Shown here: positions 27,907 through 36,167 of the stretch, in pieces | Position numbering within the stretch: position 1 is the first letter of the stretch | How the letters are laid out: every line of letters starts with the position of its first letter | NCBI GenBank assembly: GCA_021818995.1 | Contig: JAKASP010000001.1 | Location: 1-64,000 of the forward strand | Reading direction: 5' to 3' | DNA: 64,000 nucleotides | DNA from: Microcaldota archaeon | GTDB taxonomy: Archaea; Micrarchaeota; Micrarchaeia; Micrarchaeales; CABMGC01 | The notes under the pieces: generated by a model | The model's database searches: none | The model's input: only the letters and a program-made list of their open reading frames with translations | Told to the model about the DNA's origin: nothing | Made by a program: the position numbers and the translations under genes

Positions 27907-28490
27907 CAAGCATAGTCGTTGAGTATGTAATCCAAATTATGCCGATATTCGCGGGCGCTGCATTCGTTCTGCTGATTAGGCTCATGGCAACGAAGGAGGA
28001 CATGCTTGTGATCAGGAGCGCGGCGCATGCATCGACAAAGAGTTTGCATGCAGATACGGGATTTGACACTCATGGTTTCGAATTGCCTGTGCCACTTTCC
28101 GAGCTAGGAGACTCAGAGTATATGCAGAAAGCATTCGTTGCGATGAATGCCCTGCAAGGCGACAAGCTGCGCGCTTGGAGAGGATACGTCGGCACATCTG
28201 AGCGGATGAGAGACAGCGTATTCGAGAGGCTGGCGTACGATTCGCTTGTTGTAAACGGAAATGTTCCGAGAAGCAGATCGGCGCACAGTATCAGGAAATA
28301 TGCTGCGGAAAAACTGGGTTTCATTGATTTGGATTCACTTCAGAGCGCAATGCGGCACAGTCACGCCAGGCTGCGCGTCTATGCGCCCGATAAGAGAGAG
28401 TTGCTGGCCCGCATCATCTTGTTCGGAGCCGATTCTGGCCTTTTGCTTCATGATTTGGCGGGCTACAGTTTGGAAATCGAGGAGATTTAG
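27903..28490 (+). CDS. single-TM protein of the transfer-like operon
   Basis: N-terminal TM (YVIQIMPIFAGAAFVLLIRLM); TTG start overlapping the previous stop. Confidence 0.5.
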   Translation: MTSIVVEYVIQIMPIFAGAAFVLLIRLMATKEDMLVIRSAAHASTKSLHADTGFDTHGFELPVPLSELGDSEYMQKAFVAMNALQGDKLRAWRGYVGTSERMRDSVFERLAYDSLVVNGNVPRSRSAHSIRKYAAEKLGFIDLDSLQSAMRHSHARLRVYAPDKRELLARIILFGADSGLLLHDLAGYSLEIEEI

Positions 28491-28491
28491 G

Positions 28492-28674
28492 ATGGGCATC
28501 GAGAAACTGCTTGACACCAATGTACTTAAGGCGAGCGCGATTGTTTCTAGCGTTTACATCTCAATTCTTATCGCAGGCTTTCCGTTTTCCCGCAAGAGCG
28601 AGACTGTTGTTAAGCAGGCGGTTGGTTTTGTTACGCTGTTCTTCATTGCGCTTTTCGTTTACTTGGTGGTGTAA
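28492..28674 (+). CDS. 60-aa two-TM protein
   Basis: MGIEKLLDTNVLKASAIVSSVYISILIAGFPFSRKSETVVKQAVGFVTLFFIALFVYLVV; internal ATG of the longer ORF, immediately after the preceding CDS. Confidence 0.5.
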   Translation: MGIEKLLDTNVLKASAIVSSVYISILIAGFPFSRKSETVVKQAVGFVTLFFIALFVYLVV

Positions 28675-28952
28675 TGCGATGGATGCAGAAGATATACAAG
28701 CAAGGCATAATGGAAAATAGGTTTGCGATAGCAGTGTCTGTTTTCGCGAGTCTCGCAATCACCTTTGCGGTGATACTAGAACTGTTCGGCGCCGCTGTTT
28801 ATTGGCCGATTGGCTTGATTGCGGATTTTGCGTTTAGCGCGGCTCTATATCGCACTTGCAAGCCCTACGAGATTAACGCTGGTGTCGGAGAAGTTGCGCT
28901 GCTTATTGCTCTCAATCTTTTCATCTTCTGCACCTGCACATTCGTTGCGTGA
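28674..28952 (+). CDS. small multi-TM membrane protein
   Basis: 92 aa hydrophobic ORF overlapping the previous stop. Confidence 0.5.
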   Translation: MRWMQKIYKQGIMENRFAIAVSVFASLAITFAVILELFGAAVYWPIGLIADFAFSAALYRTCKPYEINAGVGEVALLIALNLFIFCTCTFVA

Positions 28953-29032
28953 ATGCGAGCAGTGCATGCTTAACTAAATGTTTTTAAACCAGGGAAAGCA
29001 TAGACACGGTATCAAACGTATGAGTGAAGGGA

Positions 29033-29797
29033 ATGGAGAAAGCGATAGCAATCGTCGGATGCATGGACTGGAGACTTGTTGGCCTTTTTGCTGTTCTGGA
29101 CAACGAGCAGATGAGCCTGGAGTCAAAGACGGATGCGGCGCGCAAGCTGTTCAAGAACCCAGGAAGCGAAGGGTACAGAAAATTCATCGAACTAGTAAAG
29201 CGTACACACGGGCATCACGTAATCGTGCTTGCGAATGCAGGCGCGAACCCGCAGGGCCTGCCGAAGTCTCTCGCCGATATAGCAGGCAGCAGGGAACTGG
29301 AAGCAATCATAACGGTTGGCCACCTTTCCTCTACCGACGGCTTCAAACTTGGATGTGGAGGCAAGAAGGCAGTAGTGGGAATGCTGACCGACATGGCTAA
29401 CGGCAAAGCTCCTAACGATGATGCTTACAGGCACTTCGATTTGGCCATGTTCGCGCAGGAGATGGAAAACCGCGGAACAACGCTCGACAAGTTCAAGGAG
29501 ATGGGCGACACAGGAAAACTCGAATGCGTAGACAAGGCGTGGCCATCGGTCGTGACAAACGCCGCGAAGAAGTTTTCCAAGCAGGTGGATTTTCTAGTCA
29601 TAGACACCAACGACCTGAAGCTACATTCCGATGGAGCCCACATCTACAGGATAACGGGTGACAAGGAAGACACTAAGATCGATATAGGCTTTGCTGTCTC
29701 GCGCATGCCTGTTGAATTGAACAAAACGCTCTTTCTGAATGACTGGAAAGTGGCTGGATATTCTAAGTCGCAGGCAAAGAAGACAAAGGTCGCCTGA
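29033..29797 (+). CDS. beta-carbonic anhydrase-like protein with altered metal site
   Basis: GCMDWR (cf. CxDSR), VIVLANAGAN (cf. RNAG), IITVGH (cf. GHxxCG, Cys missing). Confidence 0.5.
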   Translation: MEKAIAIVGCMDWRLVGLFAVLDNEQMSLESKTDAARKLFKNPGSEGYRKFIELVKRTHGHHVIVLANAGANPQGLPKSLADIAGSRELEAIITVGHLSSTDGFKLGCGGKKAVVGMLTDMANGKAPNDDAYRHFDLAMFAQEMENRGTTLDKFKEMGDTGKLECVDKAWPSVVTNAAKKFSKQVDFLVIDTNDLKLHSDGAHIYRITGDKEDTKIDIGFAVSRMPVELNKTLFLNDWKVAGYSKSQAKKTKVA

Positions 29798-29823
29798 ACT
29801 TGGGAGTCACGCAGGAAAATGTC

Positions 29824-29837
29824 CGTGGGCCCGGAGA
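29824..29837. repeat. putative distal att site
   Basis: CGTGGGCCCGGAGA, same orientation as 33355-33368; similarity continues with gaps (GATTT...CTCG.TC). Confidence 0.55.
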
Positions 29838-29854
29838 TTTCCGACCCCTCGCTC

Positions 29855-29874
29855 GTGCGCTCTTGGGAGCGCAC
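29855..29874. repeat. inverted repeat/hairpin
   Basis: GTGCGCTC-TTGG-GAGCGCAC, 8-bp perfect stem. Confidence 0.6.
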
Positions 29875-29979
29875 TCGCTTCTCTCTTCTTTTTCGCTGAA
29901 CCGATATTGCTTGCCAGCGAGCGAGACCACAAGGGCGAGCGAGCGTACTGCCCGGATTTCAGCGTTTGCCCTCAGCGGC

Positions 29980-30020
29980 GCGGGCTCCTCGTGGGCTTCA
30001 AAGCCCACGTTTCCGCCCGC
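29980..30020. repeat. two-stem inverted repeat
   Basis: GCGGGC-tcct-CGTGGGCT-TCAA-AGCCCACG-tttcc-GCCCGC. Confidence 0.6.
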
Positions 30021-30083
30021 CTATTCCTACGAGTCAAGAACGTCAGGCTCAAGCCCGACGCTTGCATTTGTAGGTGAAATAAT

Positions 30084-30989
30084 ATGTACAGAGGATATCC
30101 GAGCGTACAAGAGAACCGAACCCATTTCGAGGTTTTGAATATGAGAGTGAGTGGAAACAGCGTACAGATGCAAGGCTTCGCTTATAGGAAGCTACCAGAA
30201 CCCACAGGCAAGCCTAAGGACTACGTAAAGGAAAGGCTACCACAGATGGCCAAGTGGGAGATAGAGGAGCTAAGGAGCGAGATAAAGGAGCACTACCTGA
30301 GCCGTTTCAAGAGACCGCGCATAGCCAAGTACGGCACGCTCAACAAGGGCTTCGAGGAGCAGGAGCTCAGGGTATTCCTCGCTCACATAGACAACGAGAA
30401 GCATCGACTTTTGTTCGAGTATCAGGCCAATCTCGCCTTGCGGGTAGGTGAAGCTGTAAAAGTAAATATTAAGGATATCAAGCCAGAGAGCAGGGAACTC
30501 ATAGTCTATACCGAGAAGGCGAGGCAGCCCGACAGCCTACGTATTCCTCTCCCGCTATTCAAGGAGACGCTTGACTTCATACACGCACACAGCAGCGAGA
30601 TAGAGCAGCACGAGGGCTATATCTTCTTCAAGGATTCGCGCTACAGCAAGCACGGAGGCCCACATCTTGACCTTAATTATGTGCGAAACATATTCAGAGA
30701 GTACATAGCTGATACTGGGCTCGATGAAACCTACGACGTGAGCGAAGAAAGGAATGGGAGAAGGCCCAGACGCCTACACAGATTGACTACGCACTCTCTA
30801 AGGCATTACGCGATAACCCGCTTTGCGCGGAGCACGAACGGGAACGTGGTGCTTACAGCACACTTCGCGCGGCATAGGAATCCGAGCACTACGAACACCT
30901 ACATCGCGCTTGACAAGAAGGAGCTCTACGACACTATTGACGCGATTAGCGTGAGCGAGATTGCGATGCTTAAGAAAAAAATGAAATAA
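30084..30989 (+). CDS. tyrosine recombinase/integrase
   Basis: ANLALRVGEAVKVNIKDI (Arg box I), THSLRHYAITRFA, HFARHRNPSTTNTYIALDK (H..R...H...Y); start could be the internal ATG at 30141. Confidence 0.85.
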   Translation: MYRGYPSVQENRTHFEVLNMRVSGNSVQMQGFAYRKLPEPTGKPKDYVKERLPQMAKWEIEELRSEIKEHYLSRFKRPRIAKYGTLNKGFEEQELRVFLAHIDNEKHRLLFEYQANLALRVGEAVKVNIKDIKPESRELIVYTEKARQPDSLRIPLPLFKETLDFIHAHSSEIEQHEGYIFFKDSRYSKHGGPHLDLNYVRNIFREYIADTGLDETYDVSEERNGRRPRRLHRLTTHSLRHYAITRFARSTNGNVVLTAHFARHRNPSTTNTYIALDKKELYDTIDAISVSEIAMLKKKMK

Positions 30990-30994
30990 AATCA

Positions 30995-31879
30995 CTAAGA
31001 AAAACCTTTGAAAGAACCATTGTTAAACTCGTTATAAATACGTTCTCCATCGTTATTAAATATAAAAATGCTATGTCTTGCAACCCCATTTGGCGCTTCT
31101 TGACTTGGTGTAGGTTTTTCTTTAAAAACATACGGACTACCTTTCAGAGATTCTTCATATGCTTGTCCGATTTTTTTAACTTTAGAAACATTAGAACCAG
31201 CACCATGAACGGCTATGTATTTTTTATTTTGCTTTATCAAATCAGATATTTTCTCGATGATTTCAGCTTCGCTCGTTTTTTTATGAACAAAAAAGATGCT
31301 TTCATAAGCAGTTATGTCTACTAATATTTTTTCTATGATTTCTTTATCACGTAATCCTATATCATTGATGTAACCTAATGCTTCTGGGATATATCCTGCT
31401 GTGTATAAATTACAAAAATGTCTAACAAAAATATTATCTCTGCCAAGCTCCTCTTTCCTTTGTGCTGCGATATCACGATCTCCTGCTTCGTATAAATCTT
31501 TTATATATTGTGAAGCTTTAATTAGTCCTTTGAATTTAGCACTTAACTCATTGACAAACGGAAATGGAAATTCGTGAGTTTTATTATATTCGGAATAATC
31601 CTTATACTCCTCTTCAAAGTCAGGATATACGAGCTCGGAATTCGAGCCTTTGCTCAATAATTCTTTGATTACCTCAGCGTTAGTTGAGACATTGCCAAAA
31701 TATACGTGGGCGCCTTTTTCTATTATGAAAACATTTGGATTATTCGCATTGATTGCATAATTTTTAAGTTCTTGATTAAGTTCTTCATTTTTAAATCTGA
31801 ATGGTTGTTTTGGGCCAGATTTTATCTTACTGAGAAGAAACTCGGCTGCTTTTAATAGGAAGGCGGTGATCGGGTCCAT
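30995..31879 (-). CDS. hypothetical island cargo protein
   Basis: 294 aa AT-rich ORF; no recognised motif. Confidence 0.5.
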   Translation of the reverse strand: MDPITAFLLKAAEFLLSKIKSGPKQPFRFKNEELNQELKNYAINANNPNVFIIEKGAHVYFGNVSTNAEVIKELLSKGSNSELVYPDFEEEYKDYSEYNKTHEFPFPFVNELSAKFKGLIKASQYIKDLYEAGDRDIAAQRKEELGRDNIFVRHFCNLYTAGYIPEALGYINDIGLRDKEIIEKILVDITAYESIFFVHKKTSEAEIIEKISDLIKQNKKYIAVHGAGSNVSKVKKIGQAYEESLKGSPYVFKEKPTPSQEAPNGVARHSIFIFNNDGERIYNEFNNGSFKGFS

Positions 31880-31884
31880 TAGTT

Positions 31885-32181
31885 CTACCTGCTCGCCAAA
31901 TATTCACTTAGACTATTTAGATTGTTTTTAATGAAAACATGTGGCGAATTCGCAGGTTTAATTATGCCAATTTCTCTGACTTTGATATCGCTACCGCTTG
32001 ATTGAACTCTTATTCCTTCTGGAGATAATACGTATCCTTCAGAATCAATAGTGTACCCTAAAATTTTGACAATCTCTCGAATCTGTGCTCTTTTTGCATA
32101 TATAGTGACGGCTCCTTCTCCCTTTAATTCTTCTGGAGTTAGTTCTTCTATTTCAAAATCAGAAATTTCGGATATAGCCAT
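31885..32181 (-). CDS. hypothetical island cargo protein (98 aa)
   Basis: MAISEISDFEIEELTPEELKGEGAVTIYAKRAQIREIVKILGY...; start at ATG 32181 preferred over 32439. Confidence 0.45.
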   Translation of the reverse strand: MAISEISDFEIEELTPEELKGEGAVTIYAKRAQIREIVKILGYTIDSEGYVLSPEGIRVQSSGSDIKVREIGIIKPANSPHVFIKNNLNSLSEYLASR

Positions 32182-32414
32182 CTTCTTGCCTCTCTCCTCA
32201 AAAACATTAAAACCGATACGCTTAAAGTCCTTCCTTTTTTGTGGCAGTTTGCTTCTTTTCTTAATAGCATTAGTATTTTTGTCATTATAAGCTTTGGCTT
32301 TACGCTTCGGTTTTGCTATCGTTTTTCTCAATGCCTGCTTTCCGAAGGGTTTTTGCTTAAATTTCCTCAAGTGCACTACCTCTAAGAAAGCGGTACAGAA
32401 GAAGACTAACAAGG

Positions 32415-32666
32415 TTGCTGGACACAACCCTGCAAGCATTAGTGAGAATTGATGCGATGCTGAAGCTTAAAAGCAGAAAGGATTCAGAAATATTTTTCTT
32501 GAGTATCTTTCTGTTCTCGCTTTTATATGCCGTATTGATATTATACAATCAAATGTTATTCTTTATCCTTTTGTCTTCTGTAATTATCTCAGTTCTCCTT
32601 TTCGCTAAGCCATTTGATTATGACAAAAATAGAGAAGAAAAACAGAAAGAAAAACCCCCCAACTAA
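32415..32666 (+). CDS. small two-TM protein
   Basis: FFLSIFLFSLLYAVLILYNQMLFFILLSSVIISVLLFA; start uncertain. Confidence 0.35.
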   Translation: MLDTTLQALVRIDAMLKLKSRKDSEIFFLSIFLFSLLYAVLILYNQMLFFILLSSVIISVLLFAKPFDYDKNREEKQKEKPPN

Positions 32667-33224
32667 ATGTCGATAGTTATTCATATCGAGTATAAGTCCT
32701 CCGATAAGACCTGCAATTAATACAGGAATCCAGATAAATTGCTTCTGAAAAAGTTTTTGTTTATTTCGGTACGCATCTGGTAACATAATTATGAGAATGA
32801 TGACCATTAACGAAAAAGTAATTATCGAAGTGCCTGTTGCAGGATAACCTTCGTAATACCAAGTCACTATGCCTGCCAATAAAGTTGCAATTATGCTATT
32901 TAGGAAAACCCATTTGCTCGCTAAGAATTGCCTAAAATTTCGAGATATACTGCGATAAAAATCATAGAGAAAAAGCAAAAGCATAGGTAAAAAGAAAGTG
33001 ACAAACAGACCTTCGGCGACGTTAGGCATAGTACGTATTTCTTCGCCATTAAACGCCGACGTTATCAGACAAATGCTCTTTACAAAATTTGTATTGTTGA
33101 GCCCATTTATGCAATCTATCTGAGTAAAAGTCATAAGGAGGAGTACGACAAAATATGCAACCATAAAGATGAATGGCATTTTCATCATTGGAGAAGTTAT
33201 ATGATAGAGTTCCCGCAAGTTCAT
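32589..33224 (-). CDS. multi-TM island membrane protein
   Basis: MNLRELYHITSPMMKMPFIFMVAYFVVLLLMTF...; the longer ORF to 33401 would overlap the tRNA. Confidence 0.5.
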   Translation of the reverse strand: MNLRELYHITSPMMKMPFIFMVAYFVVLLLMTFTQIDCINGLNNTNFVKSICLITSAFNGEEIRTMPNVAEGLFVTFFLPMLLLFLYDFYRSISRNFRQFLASKWVFLNSIIATLLAGIVTWYYEGYPATGTSIITFSLMVIILIIMLPDAYRNKQKLFQKQFIWIPVLIAGLIGGLILDMNNYRHLVGGFFFLFFFSIFVIIKWLSEKEN

Positions 33225-33356
33225 AGCTGCGTCTGAACCCCACTTCTTTAAATACTCTCCCAGAGAGCTAACAGCAGTTTTCAGCTGCGTTTTATGTCTC
33301 AGAATACCCCTCTTTTTCCAGCACCGAACTCTTACACTATCGACGATAAGTATACG

Positions 33357-33445
33357 TGGGCCCGGAGAGATTTGAACTCTCGATCTCCCGATTTCTGCCA
33401 TTTGGCTATCAGTCGGACGCTCTAACCAAGCTGAGCTACGAGCCC
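33357..33445 (-). tRNA. tRNA-Ile (GAT) with 14-nt intron at 33393-33406
   Basis: Acceptor GGGCTCG/CGGGCCC, anticodon stem TCCGA/TCGGG, loop CTGATA^intron^A, T arm GAGAG-TTCAAAT-CTCTC; CCA not encoded. Confidence 0.92.
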
Positions 33446-33482
33446 GCGCTTATTCCTCTATTCTTGAGGTTATAATTCTTTT

Positions 33483-35042
33483 CTATCCCCACAGCAGGTT
33501 GTAGGAGAAGCACTGCGCAGCGAGAATGTTGCGCTGTACAGTCTGGTTGCTTATCGCACGCGTGGGCAGGTTGTAGAACCAGGAATAGAACCGATCGTAG
33601 CTCTGGCACGAAGGCTGGTTCGCGGGCAGATCGGCCAGGGGGATTATCATGTACGTGCCCGCGATCATCTCGGACGAGTTCGATGCCTGGAGCTCGAGGT
33701 TCGTGTTGTACACAAGGAACTCTGTGTTGTTCGAGATCAGGTCGAAGACCTGCTCCTCCGCCCCCTTTGAGTTGAAGAACCGCATCTGACCGAGGACAGT
33801 GTTGTTGCTAGAGAGCCCGCTCAGCACGTTGCTGTTCGGCGAGCTGAGGAAGAGCAGCATTGCGTTCGTCACGTTTATAGTGCGGTTGGTCAGGGTTATG
33901 AAGACGCTGGTGCCGTTGGGGTTGGAGATTGCGGCGTAGACGAACTTGCCCCTGCTCAGCGCCCCCTGCACCGCGCTTACCGCGAGAGGGTTGCTGTAAT
34001 TGAAAATCAGCCTGTTCTGCAGCGCAAGCGGCGAGATCGCCAGCGCAGTGGAGTAGTTGAGCGTCATGAGCACGTATGCTATACTTAGCGCGAATGCCAG
34101 CGCGATCGGCCACAGCGGCGCGTTTGTTGCCCGTTCCTTCTTCCTGTGCTTTGCCCGTTTCGCGATCTCGAGTCCGAAGAATTTCGACGTGAGGATCATT
34201 GCGATTATCGCGACGTAGAAGAGTATCACGCCGATGAAGTTGTGGATCAGGAGTGCGGTTGCGTTGGGGCCGTTGTTCAGCCAGAAGACAGATATACCGA
34301 GCATCCTCGCGATGTTGAGCACGAAGAGCAAGGCTATGCCTGCCGCAACCCAGATCGCCTTATCCTTAATCCTGCCCTCGTAGAAGTACGCTACCGGGAT
34401 AAGGAAGAGCGCCAGTGCCACAAATATGCCTATGCTCACGCACGCCTGCCCTATGCCTATGGAGTAGCCGTTGGCGCTTATCGTTATCGGCGCGGAGTAC
34501 TGCACCGCGCTCACGAACGGCTTGAGCATGTTGTAGATAAGCAGAGTGTTGAACTGGGTGAACGCATTGAACTGGAGCAGGAGGGGAAAGAGCACGATTG
34601 GCGATGCGAGGAGCGTGTATGCGATTGCGCCCCTGAACTTCTTCGCGTTGCCGATTCCGAAGAGCAGGCAGACAAGCGAGAAGAGGGCGAGCGGCATGAG
34701 CAGCATGTCTATCCTGAAGCTTGTGAAGAAGACTGTGAAGTAGAGCCTTGAAAGCAGGATAAGCGCCAGGAAGAGGACGAACGCTGACGCGCCAACAATT
34801 GCGCTCTTCCTGTCAACATTCGGCTCCGGCCTGGACTTAAGCGAGAAGAGCAGGAAGAGGGGCAGCATCAGTATCGGGACTATAACGTACGTCGAAGGGT
34901 CCGCGTCGCTCACTGCCGCTGGCGTTATGTACAGGGAGGTCGAGAGCAGGATTATTGTCGCGGCAACGAGGAGCACTCCTGCAATGTTCCTGTCGTATCG
35001 CATCGTATCATCATTGTCCTCAGCCGATATAGACCTCATCAC
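33483..35042 (-). CDS. exosortase/archaeosortase-family membrane protein
   Basis: Polytopic; GIGQACVSIGIF (catalytic Cys region), VLNIARMLGI (Arg), LIHNFIGVILFYVAI (His); large extracellular C-terminal domain. Confidence 0.75.
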   Translation of the reverse strand: MMRSISAEDNDDTMRYDRNIAGVLLVAATIILLSTSLYITPAAVSDADPSTYVIVPILMLPLFLLFSLKSRPEPNVDRKSAIVGASAFVLFLALILLSRLYFTVFFTSFRIDMLLMPLALFSLVCLLFGIGNAKKFRGAIAYTLLASPIVLFPLLLQFNAFTQFNTLLIYNMLKPFVSAVQYSAPITISANGYSIGIGQACVSIGIFVALALFLIPVAYFYEGRIKDKAIWVAAGIALLFVLNIARMLGISVFWLNNGPNATALLIHNFIGVILFYVAIIAMILTSKFFGLEIAKRAKHRKKERATNAPLWPIALAFALSIAYVLMTLNYSTALAISPLALQNRLIFNYSNPLAVSAVQGALSRGKFVYAAISNPNGTSVFITLTNRTINVTNAMLLFLSSPNSNVLSGLSSNNTVLGQMRFFNSKGAEEQVFDLISNNTEFLVYNTNLELQASNSSEMIAGTYMIIPLADLPANQPSCQSYDRFYSWFYNLPTRAISNQTVQRNILAAQCFSYNLLWG

Positions 35043-35122
35043 TTTTCAGTAGTTACTCTGTTCTTCACAGGACCAGCTTATAATGAAATCAGCATTATAT
35101 AAACGTATTGCGAATTTTGAGC

Positions 35123-35563
35123 ATGGGGAAGGCGAAGTTCAGGTATTTGCCGCACACGGCTGACGTTGCTTTCGTAGCATACGGCAAGAGCTTCAGGGAA
35201 ACGATCGAGAACTCGGCGCTAGCAATGCTAGGCCTCATGTTCGAGACCAAGAAGATAAAGGCGGAGAAGGGAAAGACGAAGACGCTGCGGATCACTGAGA
35301 GGGCTTCCGGGAAGGAAGACCTGCTCTGGTTCACGCTGCAGGCCATCGTTTCCAAGGTGGACGAGAAGGGCGCGAGCGCGTTCCGGTTCAAGGTGAACAG
35401 CATCTCCGAAAGCGGAAGCGGGCTGGTCCTGCACGGCTGCATCTTCTACAAGCGCATGCGCGAGTACTCTTCACTCCTTGACGTGAAGGGCGTGACGCCG
35501 CACGAGCTCGCGGTCAGCAGGACGAGAAATGGGTACAGCGCGCGCGTCCTGGTGGATGTCTGA
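35123..35563 (+). CDS. archease
   Basis: KFRYLPHTADVAFVAYGKSFRETIENSALAMLGLM; DLLWFTLQAIVSKVDEKGA; ATG 35123 preferred over TTG 35108. Confidence 0.88.
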   Translation: MGKAKFRYLPHTADVAFVAYGKSFRETIENSALAMLGLMFETKKIKAEKGKTKTLRITERASGKEDLLWFTLQAIVSKVDEKGASAFRFKVNSISESGSGLVLHGCIFYKRMREYSSLLDVKGVTPHELAVSRTRNGYSARVLVDV

Positions 35564-35625
35564 GATATCAGGCAGGCAGCATCAGATTTTAAAGAGTTCG
35601 CATTGTATGCTAAGCGAGTGGTCGG

Positions 35626-36000
35626 ATGGCAAAGAAAAACAACATGACGCAGTTTGGAGGGGTCCTCACCTTTTTGGGCTCCTTGGTGTACCTCTACGTG
35701 TACTTCACGTGGTACAACGGCGGCTATGCGCTTAGCGCGTGGCTGAACGCGGCATCGTTCCTTGCGCCCTTCGTGATAGCGGTTGCGCTCTTCAGCGCAG
35801 TGTCGCTGTTCTTCCTGGGCATAGGAAAGATAACCGGAAGGGGACCTTCGGATCCGAAGATGGCCATGAACATAAACTGGCAGTTCGTGATGTGGGCAGC
35901 GATAACCTTCGTCATAGTGACCGGAGGCACAGGCTGGTACTACTGGTCCGTGTTCGCACTGCTGCTGACATTCGTGGGAGCGATGCTCTCATCGCAGTAG
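35626..36000 (+). CDS. four-TM membrane protein
   Basis: 124 aa, four hydrophobic segments. Confidence 0.6.
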   Translation: MAKKNNMTQFGGVLTFLGSLVYLYVYFTWYNGGYALSAWLNAASFLAPFVIAVALFSAVSLFFLGIGKITGRGPSDPKMAMNINWQFVMWAAITFVIVTGGTGWYYWSVFALLLTFVGAMLSSQ

Positions 36001-36046
36001 CCGATTGGTTTTTTGTTTATTTTTTCTTTCCAGAAATCGTTAGCAG

Positions 36047-36117
36047 AGCCAGGAGGGGGAGTCGAACCCCCCTTTACCGCTCTGCAGGCGGTCGCATAGC
36101 CGATCTGCCATCCTGGC
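36047..36117 (-). tRNA. tRNA-Cys (GCA)
   Basis: GCCAGGA/TCCTGGC acceptor, CCGC-CTGCAGA-GCGG anticodon arm, GGGGG-TTCGACT-CCCCC T arm. Confidence 0.92.
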
Positions 36118-36167
36118 GAATGTGTATTTAATCCTTATCAGGGGAATATTTTAAAGGGAGAAGGTTT

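Larger units (their letters stand above)
29824..33368. mobile_element. integrated mini-island at tRNA-Ile
   Basis: Tyrosine recombinase next to a 14-bp exact repeat of the tRNA-Ile 3' end; AT-rich cargo ORFs against a GC-rich background. Confidence 0.6.

Noticed and set aside
29763-30138. Overlapping ORFs in the att/hairpin region
   Set aside because: Arg/Ser/Pro-rich reading of GC-rich inverted repeats in several frames; no homologous motif.
23999-33368. One single large conjugative element covering both the transfer operon and the integrase island
   Set aside because: The att repeat bounds only 29.8-33.4 kb; no repeat linking the transfer operon to tRNA-Ile was found, so they are kept separate.
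33225-33401. N-terminal extension of the 32589 minus ORF
   Set aside because: Reads through tRNA-Ile; ATG at 33224 directly precedes the first TM segment.
34146-34751. 201-aa + strand ORF
   Set aside because: Antisense to the archaeosortase-like gene with no recognisable motif.
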